From Tupaia tana (taxonomy: Eukaryota > Chordata > Mammalia > Scandentia > Tupaiidae): a DNA stretch of 64,000 nt. Below are positions 45,105 to 56,017 of the stretch, one piece after another. The notes beneath the pieces are model-generated. The model saw nothing but the letters and a program-made list of their open reading frames with translations. It did no database searches and had not been told where the DNA came from. Location: contig JAKSZU010000018.1 in the NCBI GenBank assembly GCA_026018925.1, positions 5,426,920 through 5,490,919 of the forward strand, in the 5' to 3' direction. Every line of letters begins with the position of its first letter. Position 1 is the first letter of the stretch. The translations under genes and the position numbers were made by a program.

Positions 45105-45240
45105 AGTTGCGTCCAAAAGCTCAGTTTCGTCTTTGCAAATCCTAGAGGCACCTCAGAGAGTAGTCACAGAATTAAGTTATATGCTTTGGAATGTGAAAGT
45201 ATGTGACGCACTCCTGGGCAAGGTATAACCGGGTGAAAAA
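45105..45240 (+). repeat. Unclassified dispersed repeat, copy 1
   Basis: Shares TCTTTGCAAAT, CCTAG, a 'gaatgtgaaagta' segment and CTCCTGGGCAAG, in the same order and spacing, with 47110-47235. Family not recognised. Confidence 0.6.
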
Positions 45241-45364
45241 ACAAATAGTCTTAAGGTTTAGTAGGCCAAAAATATAAGTTCCATGAAGACAGGGATGTTG
45301 TCTTTTCACCACCTGTTTACATAAAGCACTTCACACACACACACTGGAGCAGCGAAGATGCTCT

Positions 45365-45600
45365 GTGGTACTTACAGTAAAGCCAGTATATGGCAAACCT
45401 GATGCTAAACTCATCTGCATAATTTCATTTAATCTCTATAATAGCCTGAAATATGTATTATATGCTAAAATATGTTTTACAGAGGAGGAACCTCAAATTC
45501 CAGAGAGGTCAACAAGCTTGCCCAAGATCATGCTACTAGGAGGATGGAGTCAGGATCGAATCCAGCTTTGCATGTCCTCTGATTTGTCACACTCTCCAAG
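45365..45600 (-). mobile_element. MIR
   Basis: 'aatttcatttaatctctata', 'ttttacagaggaggaacctc', 'cttgcccaagatcatgctac' and 'ggatcgaatccagctttgca': reverse MIR. Confidence 0.82.
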
Positions 45601-46712
45601 CCAATCCTTCAGATCTTCCACACCAGGGAGCAAGACCTGGTGTTATTATGCCTGAGAAATTTCTCTGAAACTATGCAAGGTTGCTTCATCCAAGCATGGT
45701 GCCAGGAAAGAGTGTTTGGAAATTAACATTCCTAGGAATGACCCTCAAAAAACAAATGATAGGAACTGGTGCATAAAGACCCCAGCTCCTTCCTCCTCGG
45801 GTGAGATGACTCAGTGGCATGAGTTCTGGTTCTCTGTCTCTGCCTGGAATTGAGCTCCAACTGCCCAGCATGGTACCTGGCTCACCACCTCACCTTTCAT
45901 GAGCTGCCTTCTCCTCCTTATTTCCCCTCCCCTGTTGGTATTTTTCCTGAGACCATCCTCCAAATAATCCGCTCCCTCTCAAATCCCTGATTCTATCTGC
46001 TTCTTGGAAAACCAGACTTTGATACCAGACCTCAAACTCTTGCATGCAGGCAGGTGAAGAAGATTTATTATCATCCCCACCAGAGAACTTGAGAGAGTGA
46101 AAATAAAAAAGTTGGAAACTTTGGCACCAGGGTTTCTCTCTAAATATCAGCCTCTGGAAGGCACTGAACCCCAAGGAATGACAGCAAGAACCAATCTTGG
46201 GAGGTGGCTGGCCTGGGCAACATCAGAGAAATTGAAATGGCAAGTCATCACCCTGACTGGCATCATCTTTCTACAGACACAGGGGTTAGGATGCTATGGC
46301 CCAGCATGTGTGAAGTTTTGCTTGTGGAACTTCCCCTTCTCTTGAGAACAGGCTTTGGTGAATCTGCTTCTCAGGCAATCCCAGCACTGACACCCAACTG
46401 GCACAGACATAGAATGCAGACCCAGGGCCCAGAATAATTTACTAGCAACTTTGTGAGCAGAAACTCCACACCTGGCCAGTGCTAATTCAGTCAAACAGAG
46501 AATAATCAAAGGTTACCTCCAGGCGCCTGTGCCTACAATTAGACGTTAACTTTCTAATCAACTAATTTGACCCTCAAATCTCAGATCAGTAAAACAATCA
46601 CCCACGGGTACTAAGTGAGATGAAATCTCTCCAGGGATTGTGCACTAGGAACCCAGGACTGAGAAACAGCACAGTGATAAGGAGCACTACTCTCTGGGAG
46701 GGTGGAGCTTTC
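45601..46712. other. Unique non-coding DNA
   Basis: No named repeat or gene recognised. Confidence 0.4.
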
Positions 46713-46721
46713 TGGCCTGAT

Positions 46722-46974
46722 TTTTTTTTTTTTTTTTTAAGAGGTTTTTGCTATAGGGCGCGTGTGCTCGCCATACAGAGAGACAGAAAGCGAGAAATCA
46801 CCCCCCAGGGGGGATGGCCATGCTGCAATCCCTTCTCTTCCATTCTCCTCTCGGGATCTTGGGCACACTCGCACACGCACCTGGCGTGAGTTTAAGCCAC
46901 CGGGTCCGGGACTCGAACCGCGGTTGACTACGTGGGAGTCCAGCGACATAGCCATTACGCTAACTGCTGGTCCC
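46722..46974 (-). mobile_element. tRNA-headed SINE (long type, young)
   Basis: Reverse near-consensus copy: 'tatagggcgcgtgtgctcgc', 'actcgaaccgcggttgacta', and 'cgctaactgctggtccc'. Target duplication TGGCCTGAT / TGACCTGAT (46713-46721, 46975-46983). Box B (GGTTCGAGTCC) is intact on the minus strand. Confidence 0.95.
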
Positions 46975-47109
46975 TGACCTGATGTTTTGATGGCTCGATA
47001 TCTGTTCTTATTTTTTGACAGGTCTAGTCAGGGTTCTCTAGAGTTAAAAAGAAAATAAACCTTTACCCACTGCCAATCCTCAGGGAAGGAAGGAGTCATG
47101 GCAGAACTC

Positions 47110-47235
47110 TCACAGGTACAGTTTTGTCTTTGCAAATTCTAGGGTCACTCCACTTACCAATCAAAATCCAAGTTAAATGATTTGTAATGTAAAAGTACAC
47201 AGTACCCTCCTGGGCAAGAGGTGACCTAGTGAGGT
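47110..47235 (+). repeat. Unclassified dispersed repeat, copy 2
   Basis: Paralogue of 45105-45240: 'acagttttgtctttgcaaat', 'gatttgtaatgtaaaagtac' and 'cctcctgggcaag'. Confidence 0.6.
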
Positions 47236-47364
47236 AAGTCACTCATTGACCCACTTACCCATGCATTCATTGATTTATTTAGGCAAAAACACTTAACTAG
47301 AGTCTTGGGACTCAAGAGGGATTTTGCTAGGCTTTGTCCAGGAACTGATAGAGAAGCATTTCTA

Positions 47365-47870
47365 TGCAGTAGTTAAAGCTCAAACTCCAGAGCCATTTTA
47401 CTGGTCAAAATCTTGGCTCTACCCTTTACTGACTGTGTGAATCAGCATTTTCTCCCCCAAAGGGTATGTGCACTCACCAGGGAGACACAGAGAAAGAGAG
47501 AGGGAAAGTAAGAAAACACCCCCACCCCCAGTGTGGAACGATCATGTCGCAATCTTTTCTCCTCCATTTCTCCTTGCTTTGGGGATTTAGGGCACACGTG
47601 CACATGTGCCTGGCATGTTTTCCGAGCCTCCAGGTTCAGGACTCAAACACAGCAGTCAGCCATGCAGCACCTAGCAGCCTTAACCACCATGCCAGGGTCT
47701 GGCCCGAGTCAGTGTTTCTCATGGCCTCTCTGTGCTTCAGTTTTCTCATCCAGAAAAACATAGAAAATAAGATGTGTACTGAGAGTGGCCTGAGGCTTCA
47801 GTGGGACTATCCATTTAAGCAATTGGGAAAGTGCTGCACAGGATAAAAGGTCAATGAATGTCAAGCAGTG
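47365..47870 (+). mobile_element. MIR split by a SINE
   Basis: 5' half 'gcagtagttaaagctcaaac', 'ttggctctaccctttactga' up to 'gactgtgtgaatcag'; after the SINE the 3' half resumes with 'ctgtgcttcagttttctcat' and 'aggtcaatgaatgtcaa'. The two halves together give an almost full-length MIR. Confidence 0.85.
47450..47704 (-). mobile_element. tRNA-headed SINE nested in MIR
   Basis: Reverse copy from 'cccaaagggtatgtgcactc' to head 'ccttaaccaccatgccaggg' and 'tctggccc'. Decayed target duplication GAATCAG / GAGTCAG at the MIR junctions. Confidence 0.87.
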
Positions 47871-48085
47871 TGGGGGTCCAGGAAAGGAGAGAGGCATCAA
47901 TAAATCATAGTGCAATTAATTCATTCCTGAAATTGAAAGCTGACTTGAAAAGAAACTGAAGTCCTCTTGGGGGCATGTAAAATGGGGATTCGAAGGCATC
48001 TACCCTCACCTAGGAGGACCAAGGAAGCAAACCCACAAGAGGCGCGTTCCTGCCTCACTCTCGAAGGTAAGAACCAGCTGCGGAG

Positions 48086-48305
48086 GCCGGCTGTGGTGTG
48101 CAGGCCATAGAGTTCCAAACCGCAGTGCTGGAGGCTGCCTGGCCAACCACGGGTTCGGATCCCCAGCCTGGATGACCCGAAACACATGGCACGTGCATGC
48201 CCAAGAGCCTGACAGCTGGAGGGCCGGGGCGCAGGACCCTGGAGTGAAAAGACCCTGTCAGGTGCATTCCTCTTTCTTTCTCTTTCACTCACAAATTAAA
48301 TAAAC
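48086..48305 (+). mobile_element. Divergent tRNA-headed SINE-like copy
   Basis: 'ctgcctggccaaccacgggt' resembles the anticodon-to-box-B stretch, then GGGTTCGGATCCCC, 'acgtgcatgcccaagagcct', a CT zone and 'cacaaattaaataaac'. Both ends differ from the main family; it may be a very old or related subfamily. Confidence 0.55.
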
Positions 48306-48454
48306 TTAAAGCAAACAGAATTAGTTAGGTAAGTGGAGAGGGAAATAGACTCATTTCTCTGACACACCCCTTGCTTTCACATGAATCCTTCCATACCTCT
48401 GTATTTCATGAAACACATCTCTAAATTACAAAACTGCATTAAAAAAAAAAAATC

Positions 48455-48712
48455 AGACTGGCACCAGTAAGAGATACAGTGGTTAAGGCACTGGATTCTC
48501 ACATGGTCAACCATGGTCTGAGTCCTAGACCTAGCAGCTTGAAACTCATGCTGGGCATGTGTATGTGCATGCCCAAAATCCCGAGAGGAGAATGGAGAAG
48601 AGACTGTGGTGTGGCCATCCTCCCTAGAGAGTGATTTCTCACTTTCTGTCTCTCTATCTCTGTCTTTTCAGTGAGCGCATGTTCCCTATAACAAAAGTCT
48701 CTAAAGAAAAAA
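48455..48712 (+). mobile_element. tRNA-headed SINE (long type, older)
   Basis: 'ctggcaccagtaagagatac' head, 'tgcccaaaatcccgagagga', 'gatttctcactttctgtctc', 'gttccctataacaaaagtct' and A-rich tail. Confidence 0.88.
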
Positions 48713-48714
48713 AT

Positions 48715-48990
48715 AAAAATAATTAAGACTCATCTAGGCCTCTTGAAAGCTGAGTATCTTACTAGTCAGTGGTGGTATTCTAATTATTGCTATTGCCCAT
48801 GAGTTCTTAGCAGAATTTAAAATAGTCTCCATGCATGAACTTGACATGAATACCCACTCATCAATGTCAATCACACTAAGTCTGAGGAGAAATAAACAGC
48901 ATCATTCTCACTGTTGTAAGAATTAGCACTTCGCATGGCTCCAAACCAGGCAAACTCTTCCCCAATGTTATCAGGAGGCATGTATAGAAA
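48715..48990. other. Unique non-coding DNA
   Basis: No repeat recognised. Confidence 0.4.
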
Positions 48991-49003
48991 TGGACGTACT
49001 TTT

Positions 49004-49278
49004 GGGACCAGCAGTTAGCGTAATGGCTATGTCGCTGGACTCCCACGTAGCCAACTGTGGTTTGAGTCCCAGACCCAGTGGCTTAAACTCACGCCGGGCG
49101 CATGTGTGTGCGTGCCCAAGATGCCAAGAGGAGAATGGAGGAGAAGGGATTGCAGCACGGCCATCCCCCCCTGGGGGGGAGGGTGATTTCTCGCTTTCTG
49201 TCTCTCTGTCTCTCTCTGACTTTCTGGCGAGCACACACGCCCTATAGCAAAAACTTCTCCCCACAAAAAAAAGAAAAA
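49004..49278 (+). mobile_element. tRNA-headed SINE (long type, young)
   Basis: GGGACCAGCAGTTAGCGTAA head with box B decayed to GGTTTGAGTCC; middle and tail near consensus. Target duplication GACGTACTTTT / GACATACTTTT (48993-49003, 49279-49289). Confidence 0.95.
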
Positions 49279-49519
49279 GACATACTTTTCCCAAAACCAT
49301 CTTTAACGTTTCCAGAATATATGCTATGAGCATTCCGAATGTATCTTCAATGCCATGGTAATAGCTTGGTCTCTCAGTGTAGTTCTTTCGCTCATTCATG
49401 TATTAGCCCAGCCTCATAAACAACAGGTTACCAGTACAGCTTTGAAAGCATGGCAATTGTCAAATTTTATGATCACCAGAGGATTTCTATTATTTGAAAA
49501 TTACAATTGGCCTGTGACA

Positions 49520-49730
49520 AAAGCAGATTCATGGTCCAGACAGACTCTAGGTGTCTGAGCCGGGCTGGTTCCGCGCGAGTCCAGCTCTGTCCTTAGGGTG
49601 CTCTGTGCCTCGGGTTCCGCGTGTGTACACGAGAGTCGGAATGGTACTTTACAGTGCCTATGTGGAGTCAGCAAGTTTATTATGAAGCCCTCAGAGTGCC
49701 TGGTCCATGGTAAACACCAGGCACCTTTAC
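49520..49730 (+). mobile_element. MIR
   Basis: 'ggtccagacagactctaggt' start, 'gtgctctgtgcctcgggtt' and 'agtgcctggtccatggtaaa' end, in MIR order. Confidence 0.68.
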
Positions 49731-49734
49731 AGTG

Positions 49735-50780
49735 GCAGCTCTGCCCCCCACGTGAGAGCGCAGCCCAGGTGTACACATGGATGGCAAGTCCTTACGTCGC
49801 CTCTTCATACCTGGTTCTCTTTTTAGCTTCCATGTCTCTGCTGCAGCGCAGAACTTTCTCTCTTAAAAAGAGAGGGTTTATGTTTATCCTTACGGGTACC
49901 GATTCGAAAATACAGCCAAATTTGGAGTTTGCTTCCAAAGGAAGGGTTTTTTTCTCTCCCAAACTGCAGGTTGCCAGCTGGCAGCCTAAGGGATGTGCGT
50001 GGCCAGCAGGTGGGCGAGTGCAGCCAGAGCAGCCTGACAGTTAAACTACCCCGTTCCGTAGAGCAGGCCTCTGTGCCTCCTCGTCGGTGCTGTCCTCACT
50101 CGCTCCACTCAGTCGCATGCAGGCCTGGCCACGGGGGTGTGGGTTGACGACCCCATGTCAGCCTTTGGAAATAGGCTCTTCAAGCTAAGAACTCTGCTTG
50201 CTTGTTCTCTAGGCCCTTGTCACGATGGAACCCACACCTTGTGCTACTGGCTCCATGATAGTCGTTCTAGTCGTGGGACTGAGCACTGGCCCACAGAATG
50301 AGGAAGGACGGAGAGCCAGACAGTGGCATGGCGCATGGCTGAGAGTTCTGTGAACCTGACCCACATGGGAAGGTTTCCCGTTTGTGTCTGGAGGCGTCCA
50401 TGAGTATGCCAGGCACACGTGTGTCCATGATCTGGGACTGGCTAAAGCTGAGGGTGGACTGTGGAATCAAGACTCTTTTGGGAGTTCTCACTCTCTCTTC
50501 ACCTTTCTGTTTCTTGTTCATGGGGAAAAACTGCTTCAGAATGAGGGGGAAAGGGTTTCACCATTTCTAGGCCTACATCCTAACAGGTCCTGTATAATAC
50601 TCTTTCTTAGCGTATCCACAAAAATAGAAAGGAAGGACTCTCAAGATGGTGGAGTTAATCAACAGAAAAGACCCAGAAAGCATTCACTGCATAGAAAACG
50701 GCTACCCAAGGGAACCACCAATTAGGAACATCCATATTACTCTGCAGAGTCACTGAGGTTTAGGGATGTTTGTCACAGAA
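49735..50780. other. Unique non-coding DNA
   Basis: No named repeat. Frames of 113-148 codons overlap one another in different phases and carry no recognised domain. Confidence 0.4.
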
Positions 50781-50784
50781 GCTA

Positions 50785-50935
50785 GCTTAGCTGACTATAC
50801 ACTAAACACTGACATTGCAGATATGTCCCAGAGGCCAGTGAGAAATATCCGGACTGAAGAAAAGCTGAATTCAGCATCCATAAATAAAATGAGAGAAACT
50901 CCTTGCCACAAATAATTATCTCACAGGTTGTTGTT
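50785..50935 (+). repeat. Unclassified paralogous repeat, copy 1
   Basis: About 150 bp, including 'atgtcccagaggccagtgag', 'gaagaaaagctgaa' and 'aataattatctcacagg'. Direct copy at 53190-53345 with a 15-bp difference in the middle. Family not recognised. Confidence 0.85.
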
Positions 50936-50939
50936 CACC

Positions 50940-51890
50940 TCAGATCTCATCCTCTTTTAAGTCAGCACCAAAATGGTGTTTTCCAAGGGAACTTTCAAGT
51001 GTCTCCTGGCTCTTTGCTGTTTTCCTTTCATAACTCATTCTGTTTTTTATTTTGCTATTGGCATGGATGGACAGTCACTTTATCCTTGCCACAAAATGCC
51101 CCTGCTTTACTCTTGTCAAAGTCGGTCTGCTGGAATCAATTTAGAGGGTCTTAGATTGGCAGAGAAGGAAGGCTACTATCTCTGACTTGCAGGATATAAA
51201 AAGTAACAGCAAAGCATTTTAATTCTTTATCCTGCCAGAGACCAAAAACTCAAAATCCTGGTAGGGTTTCTAAAGGCACACTGCCTGTAGGAAAAACATG
51301 GAGAAAGTAGCACTTCTAAGGCTTATATATGCACACTCACACACACAGGCACACACCTGCCTACACACATATACTGATGTCCTCACTGTGAGTATAAACC
51401 CATGTTCCCCATCCTTCAGCAGACTCTGATCTCCTTAAAATGTTCCTGGTATTTTATAGCCCCAGGAACACAGAATGTCTGTCATCTTCCTGGCCATTAA
51501 GGTAATAGACACTTACAAATTGTTCTGTGATTCTTGGGGAGATAAAGGGGAGAATACTTCTAAGTCAGTTCTGTTGTTGCTATAATACACAATTTAAAAA
51601 CCGACATTCTAGACCTTATTTCCAATTAAATGCTGCCCAACATCTTTCCCCAAATAAAAATATAAATAAATAAATAAATAAAAAACCTGCGTGTGTCTGC
51701 AAAAGCATGGGATGAGAAGACAAAATGAATCTGAGCCCCATTTCTGGTTATGTGGCCATTTCTCTGACTTCTGGCAAATCGCTTCACTGTCAACAGCCTA
51801 TGTGTTCTCTCCGGGAGGATGAACACCATCCCATCGACAGGACCCAGTGGCCAGAGTGCTTTAACAAGATAATACTAACAGAGCAGACAG
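50940..51890. other. Unique non-coding DNA with (AAAT)n at 51655-51682
   Basis: No named repeat other than a short TAAA run and a CA-rich patch at about 51330-51370. Confidence 0.4.
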
Positions 51891-51894
51891 AGTC

Positions 51895-52368
51895 AGGGCC
51901 CCCAAAGATGTTCTTGTGCTAATCTCCAGAGCCTGTGAACATGTCGGGGCACACGGCAAAGGGAAATTCAGGCTGACACTGAGACAACCTTAAAAGAGGA
52001 TAACTATCTTGGATTAGGTGAATGCACCCAATTCAATCACAAGTATCTGTGAAAATGGAAGAGTCAGAGAAAGAAATATGATGATGAATGCAAGTTCAGA
52101 GTAACGTGGCATGACAAGGACTCAGTCTGGCATTGCTGGCTTTGAACATGGAACAGGGTGGCTCAAAGTTGGAAAATACAAAAAAAAAATTCTCCTAAAA
52201 ATTCCAAAAAGAAATGAAACCCTGGTAACACCTGGGTTTTAGCTCAGTGAGACCCATTTTAGATTTCTGACCCTCAAGCCCATACAATAATGCATGTGTA
52301 TGTTGTTTTCAGTTTCTAAGCTCGTGGTCGTTTGCTTCAATAGCCAATAGCAATAAGAAACTAATGTA
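51895..52368 (+). mobile_element. Fossil solo LTR (MaLR-like)
   Basis: 'gggcccccaaagatgttctt', 'gtcagagaaagaaatatgat', 'cattgctggctttgaacatg' and 'agctcagtgagacccatttt' follow the order of an old mammalian LTR, ending with 'agcaataagaaactaatgta'. No internal retroviral region is present. Heavily diverged, so ancient (probably eutherian-wide). The family name within ERVL-MaLR or related LTRs is uncertain. Confidence 0.65.
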
Positions 52369-52369
52369 A

Positions 52370-52915
52370 TCTATTAGAGACTGGCCCCAAGGTAGACGCT
52401 CAGAAAATACGGATTCCCTTCACATGGTTTTTCAAAACATAAATGTGATTTGGGTAAACCAATAGAGATGAAGAGATAAAAGGAAGAGAAAAGGGGAACT
52501 GAGAGGGAGGCAGGAAAGGAGGAGAGAGGTCTTCACTCTGGAACCCTTTGACAAGGCTGTTGGAGTCGGGACACAGCGAAGATTGTGCTAGGCTGTTAAG
52601 TACCACTCTTCTGAGCATAAGTAGGCATGGACCTTTTTCTTTTGTCTTAGCAAATATTTCTGTCAAACTATGGACCGTTTTGATTTCCTGTTATGACAGA
52701 GTCATTGGGTTCATGACTTAATTGCCTTGGTCAAATTTAAAATTTCTTTGTCTTGCTGAACTCTGGGCTAGAGGATAGGGATGGAGAAAGTAACAAAGAC
52801 CTTGAAAAACATATCTGGAAGGAAAGGCAGACGTATAGGCCTATAATCTCATAGGACAGGCTAGGACAAGGTAAAATAGGTTCTAATCCAGAATGACATA
52901 ATACAGCATGGGAAC
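52370..52915. other. Unique non-coding DNA
   Basis: No named repeat; 52670-52745 is AT-rich with GACTTAATTGCCTTGGTC and may be weakly conserved. Confidence 0.35.
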
Positions 52916-52919
52916 CAGC

Positions 52920-53175
52920 TGAGTAGAGCAGAGCCAATACTGCTAAGGTAGACTACCTGGGTCCAAATCCTCATTTTGCCACTTACTTACTGCCTGACCC
53001 TGGACAAGTTCTTAATTTTTCTTTGCCTCAGTTTCTTCGTTTGCATAATATAGTCAATTAACAGGTCTACTTCTAGTGGTTTGGGGTTCAATTAGTTAAC
53101 ACAAATCAAAGAGTTTAGGACCAAAGCTGGCTCAGAAGTAGGTGCTAGGCACAACCTAGTGTTATTAATGCTTGT
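52920..53175 (+). mobile_element. MIR, nearly full length
   Basis: 'tgctaaggtagactacctgg', 'gccacttacttactgcctga', 'ttgcctcagtttcttcgttt' and 'agaagtaggtgctaggca': among the best MIR copies in the window. Confidence 0.9.
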
Positions 53176-53189
53176 AATAGCATAGTAGC

Positions 53190-53345
53190 CAACCCAGCTG
53201 ACGATTCACTGAACACTGACATCACAGACATGTCCCAGAGGCCAGTGAGAAACATCAGGACGGAAGAAAAGCTGAACACAGCTGTGTTCAGCATCATAAA
53301 TAAGAAGAGAGAAACTTCTTGCCACAAATAATTATCTCACAGGTA
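53190..53345 (+). repeat. Unclassified paralogous repeat, copy 2
   Basis: Direct paralogue of 50785-50935 about 2.4 kb away. It contains the extra palindromic stretch AACACAGCTGTGTT at about 53275. Confidence 0.85.
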
Positions 53346-53349
53346 GCTT

Positions 53350-54560
53350 CGTCCATAGAAAGGTAGGGACAGTGTCATGGAAATAAAGCAGACACAGCAC
53401 AGCCTTTAGATGAGAATCTAGGCCACACTAGAAAGGGGGCTGAAATGGTTCAAGTGGCAAAATATAAGAAGGAATGTTTCATGCAGGAGTTCGGTGAATA
53501 CAAACACCATGGCATGCCAGTTCAAGACACAGAGGCCAATTTGGCAGGAATAACAAGCCCTGGGTTAAGATTATTTCAAGGTGTTCTGTTGTCTCAAAAT
53601 AGGACTAAATTGCTTAGGCAAGTCCAGCTTGTGACTGGCAAAAACAGAGCCCCAGATAATCCACTCAATGAAATCACCATTTTTGTCTAAATGGACTTAA
53701 CACTTTGAGATTCCCAGATTAATTAACTAGACTCAAGTTTAAAAACTTAAGAGGAAAAATACAGTGTTGAAAGAATTTCAGCAAATGTACTTGGAAAGAT
53801 TTGGCTGGCTGGCTTTGAGGGGAAACTAGAGGCTACCCTTTCCTGGATTTGGTGATATTTCTTGGATAGGTATTTTTTTTGCCTATTTATAAAATTTTGG
53901 CAATTAACTCAGCAGTGCCAATGCCAAATATGACCTCTTCCATTGAGCCAAGCAAAGACATCCCTACAGGAGTCCCTATATGAAGTACACCCTGGGCCTC
54001 GGAAGCCTCAGGAAGTTCAATGAAGCAAAGGATGAATATCTACAATGTGCCAGGCACTGCGAAACTTGTCTGGCCTACACACAAAACACCACATGGTAAA
54101 TAAATAGGTCTGCAATGTGAAGATTCTGCCCAATAGAAGATTCTTTTGGTAGTTAGCCCATCCCTTTAGCCAACCTTCATCTCAGCCACTCAGACCCATG
54201 GTCTCCTCAATCTCTTCACATTCTGCTTTAGGGCTTTGTGCTAGGCTGCAGGAGTTGGCTACTGTGAGGGAGTTGGCAGGTGAGGAGTACTGAACCCTCC
54301 ACTCTGGGGACAGCATCAATCCAGGGAAATAACACCTGGTTAAATGCCCTCACCTGCTTCCTCCAGGCAGTCACCTCTGGGATACATTCCGAGGGCTCTG
54401 GAGGCCCAGTGGTTGAGCCCTGGCCCTCTGCAGCAGTGGCTCGTTACGCTGGATCTCCCCTTCCTCGTGTTTGCCCTGCCTGTCCCTCCTCCTGCTTCCT
54501 GGACTGCCCCCCAGAGAAAGCTTCCTATACCCAGTCTGCTCAGGCTCTAAGTTCAGGAAA
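53350..54560. other. Unique non-coding DNA with possible L2 remnant
   Basis: 54020-54110 (tctacaatgtgccaggcact) is L2-like; the rest is unassigned. Confidence 0.4.
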
Positions 54561-54564
54561 ACCT

Positions 54565-54917
54565 ATTCCATGTATTAGCTTCATTTTGCTGCTGCAACAA
54601 AATACCATGATCTTAGCCACTTAAAAAACATTTTGTTATCAGGACTACGTCCTTCCAAACCCATCTGCTTTTTTTCACTTTCCAGCTGGGCCATCTACTC
54701 CTCCAGCTCACGGCCTCTCCCTCTATCACCCAAGCCAGCAGCAGGGCATGGTCTCAACTGGTTCTGTCTGGCTCCTTCCAACATCAAGTCACCTTCTGTT
54801 TCTGACCCCTCCACTTCCCTTTACAAGGACCCTGCTCACCTGGGCGATCCAGGAAACATTCTCACATTCTCTGAATTAGGATGTGGACATGTTTAGGAAA
54901 TCATTATTCAGTCTACC
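54565..54917 (+). mobile_element. Fossil LTR-like fragment
   Basis: 'tgctgctgcaacaaaatacc' near the start and 'attaggatgtggacatgttt' plus 'attattcagtctaccaca' at the end match an ancient mammalian LTR-like repeat with a decayed centre. No coding region. Family uncertain. Confidence 0.45.
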
Positions 54918-54919
54918 AC

Positions 54920-55628
54920 AACCCATAGGAAGCTTAATAAGGGAAAAGCTTACAAATACAATTGTAGTCCAAAATGTCCAAAGGGAGTCCTTTCCTGATC
55001 CTCCGCCTTCCTGACAATATTTACTTTGTGAAATCTGGAAAAACCAAGACTTCCCTGAGAGTGACAGTTACATATCTGGGTCTGATCTTGTGTCGAGTTT
55101 ACAACTAGACTACGACCTTTCCTTGCTTCGAAATAATTATCAGAGCCCACTTGTCCTTGCTGTGAAGTGGAACATTTTATTCGAACTGTGCAACTCTCAA
55201 CACTTTCTTCTCTGCCAGACATTAGACAAGATGTCAGATTTGTCATCACACGGGAAGGTTTTTATTAATTATCTTTCAGAGGCAGAGTCCTTTTTGTAAT
55301 TTATTTTTTCACACCAGGAAAATTCTTCTATTGAACTAAATGTCTATCTTGTTAAATTGTTTTTTCTGCTAAAGGTTCTCACTTTGAAAAGTTCCAGAAG
55401 AAAAGAAGTACACCAAGCATGAATTGGTGTTGAAGGCAAGGAATTGACTGTGTGAAGCAGGAAGCCACATACCTTCCCCTGAGACAAAGTGTAAGAATAT
55501 GCATCTTCTCTAACATTTAACTGCTTCATGTACCGAGTATGTTAGCAATTTCTCCAGATGCTTATTTTTCTGAATCAGAAGGAATTCTGATTTATTTTTA
55601 AGTGCTAATTAATCATGTTCTGAAAGAC
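54920..55628. other. Unique non-coding DNA
   Basis: No repeat or gene recognised. Confidence 0.35.
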
Positions 55629-55629
55629 T

Positions 55630-55735
55630 CATTCATTGACGTAGTAACATTTACTGAGTGCCTACCATGAGGAGTGCCAAGACAATATACGAAAATTAGT
55701 CAGACAAGGTCCCTGCCTCCAAGAACATGGAACAT
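55630..55735 (-). mobile_element. L2 LINE 3' fragment
   Basis: 'catttactgagtgcctacca' and 'cagacaaggtccctgcctcc' in the order of the L2 3' region. Confidence 0.75.
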
Positions 55736-55771
55736 AATAGGAATAATACTGACATGTAAACACCTATTTTT

Positions 55772-56002
55772 TCTTTGTTTTCAGAGATTTTTGTTACAGG
55801 ATATGTGTGCTTGCCAGAGAGACAGAGAGAGAGTGAGAAATCGCCTCCCATGACCACAATTTCTTCTCCATTCTCCTTTGGGATTTTGAGCACACGGCAC
55901 ATGCTCCCAGCCTGAGTTTCAAACTGTTGGGTCCAGGACTTGAACCATGGTTGGCCATGTAAGAGATCAGAGCCTCAAGCATTATGCCACTTTTTGGCCA
56001 CA
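55772..56002 (-). mobile_element. tRNA-headed SINE (long type), 15-bp TSD
   Basis: Reverse copy with 'tttgttacaggatatgtgtg', shortened GA zone and head 'catgtaagagatcagagcct'. Perfect target duplication TAAACACCTATTTTT (55757-55771 and 56003-56017), although the body is old. Confidence 0.95.
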
Positions 56003-56017
56003 TAAACACCTATTTTT

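Noticed and set aside
47020-47060. Fossil LTR end (gtcagggttctctagag)
   Set aside because: Only about 20 bp resembles a known LTR-associated motif; too short to call an element.
53275-53290. Palindrome AACACAGCTGTGTT as a regulatory site
   Set aside because: It is an insertion difference between two repeat copies and short palindromes of this kind are expected by chance.
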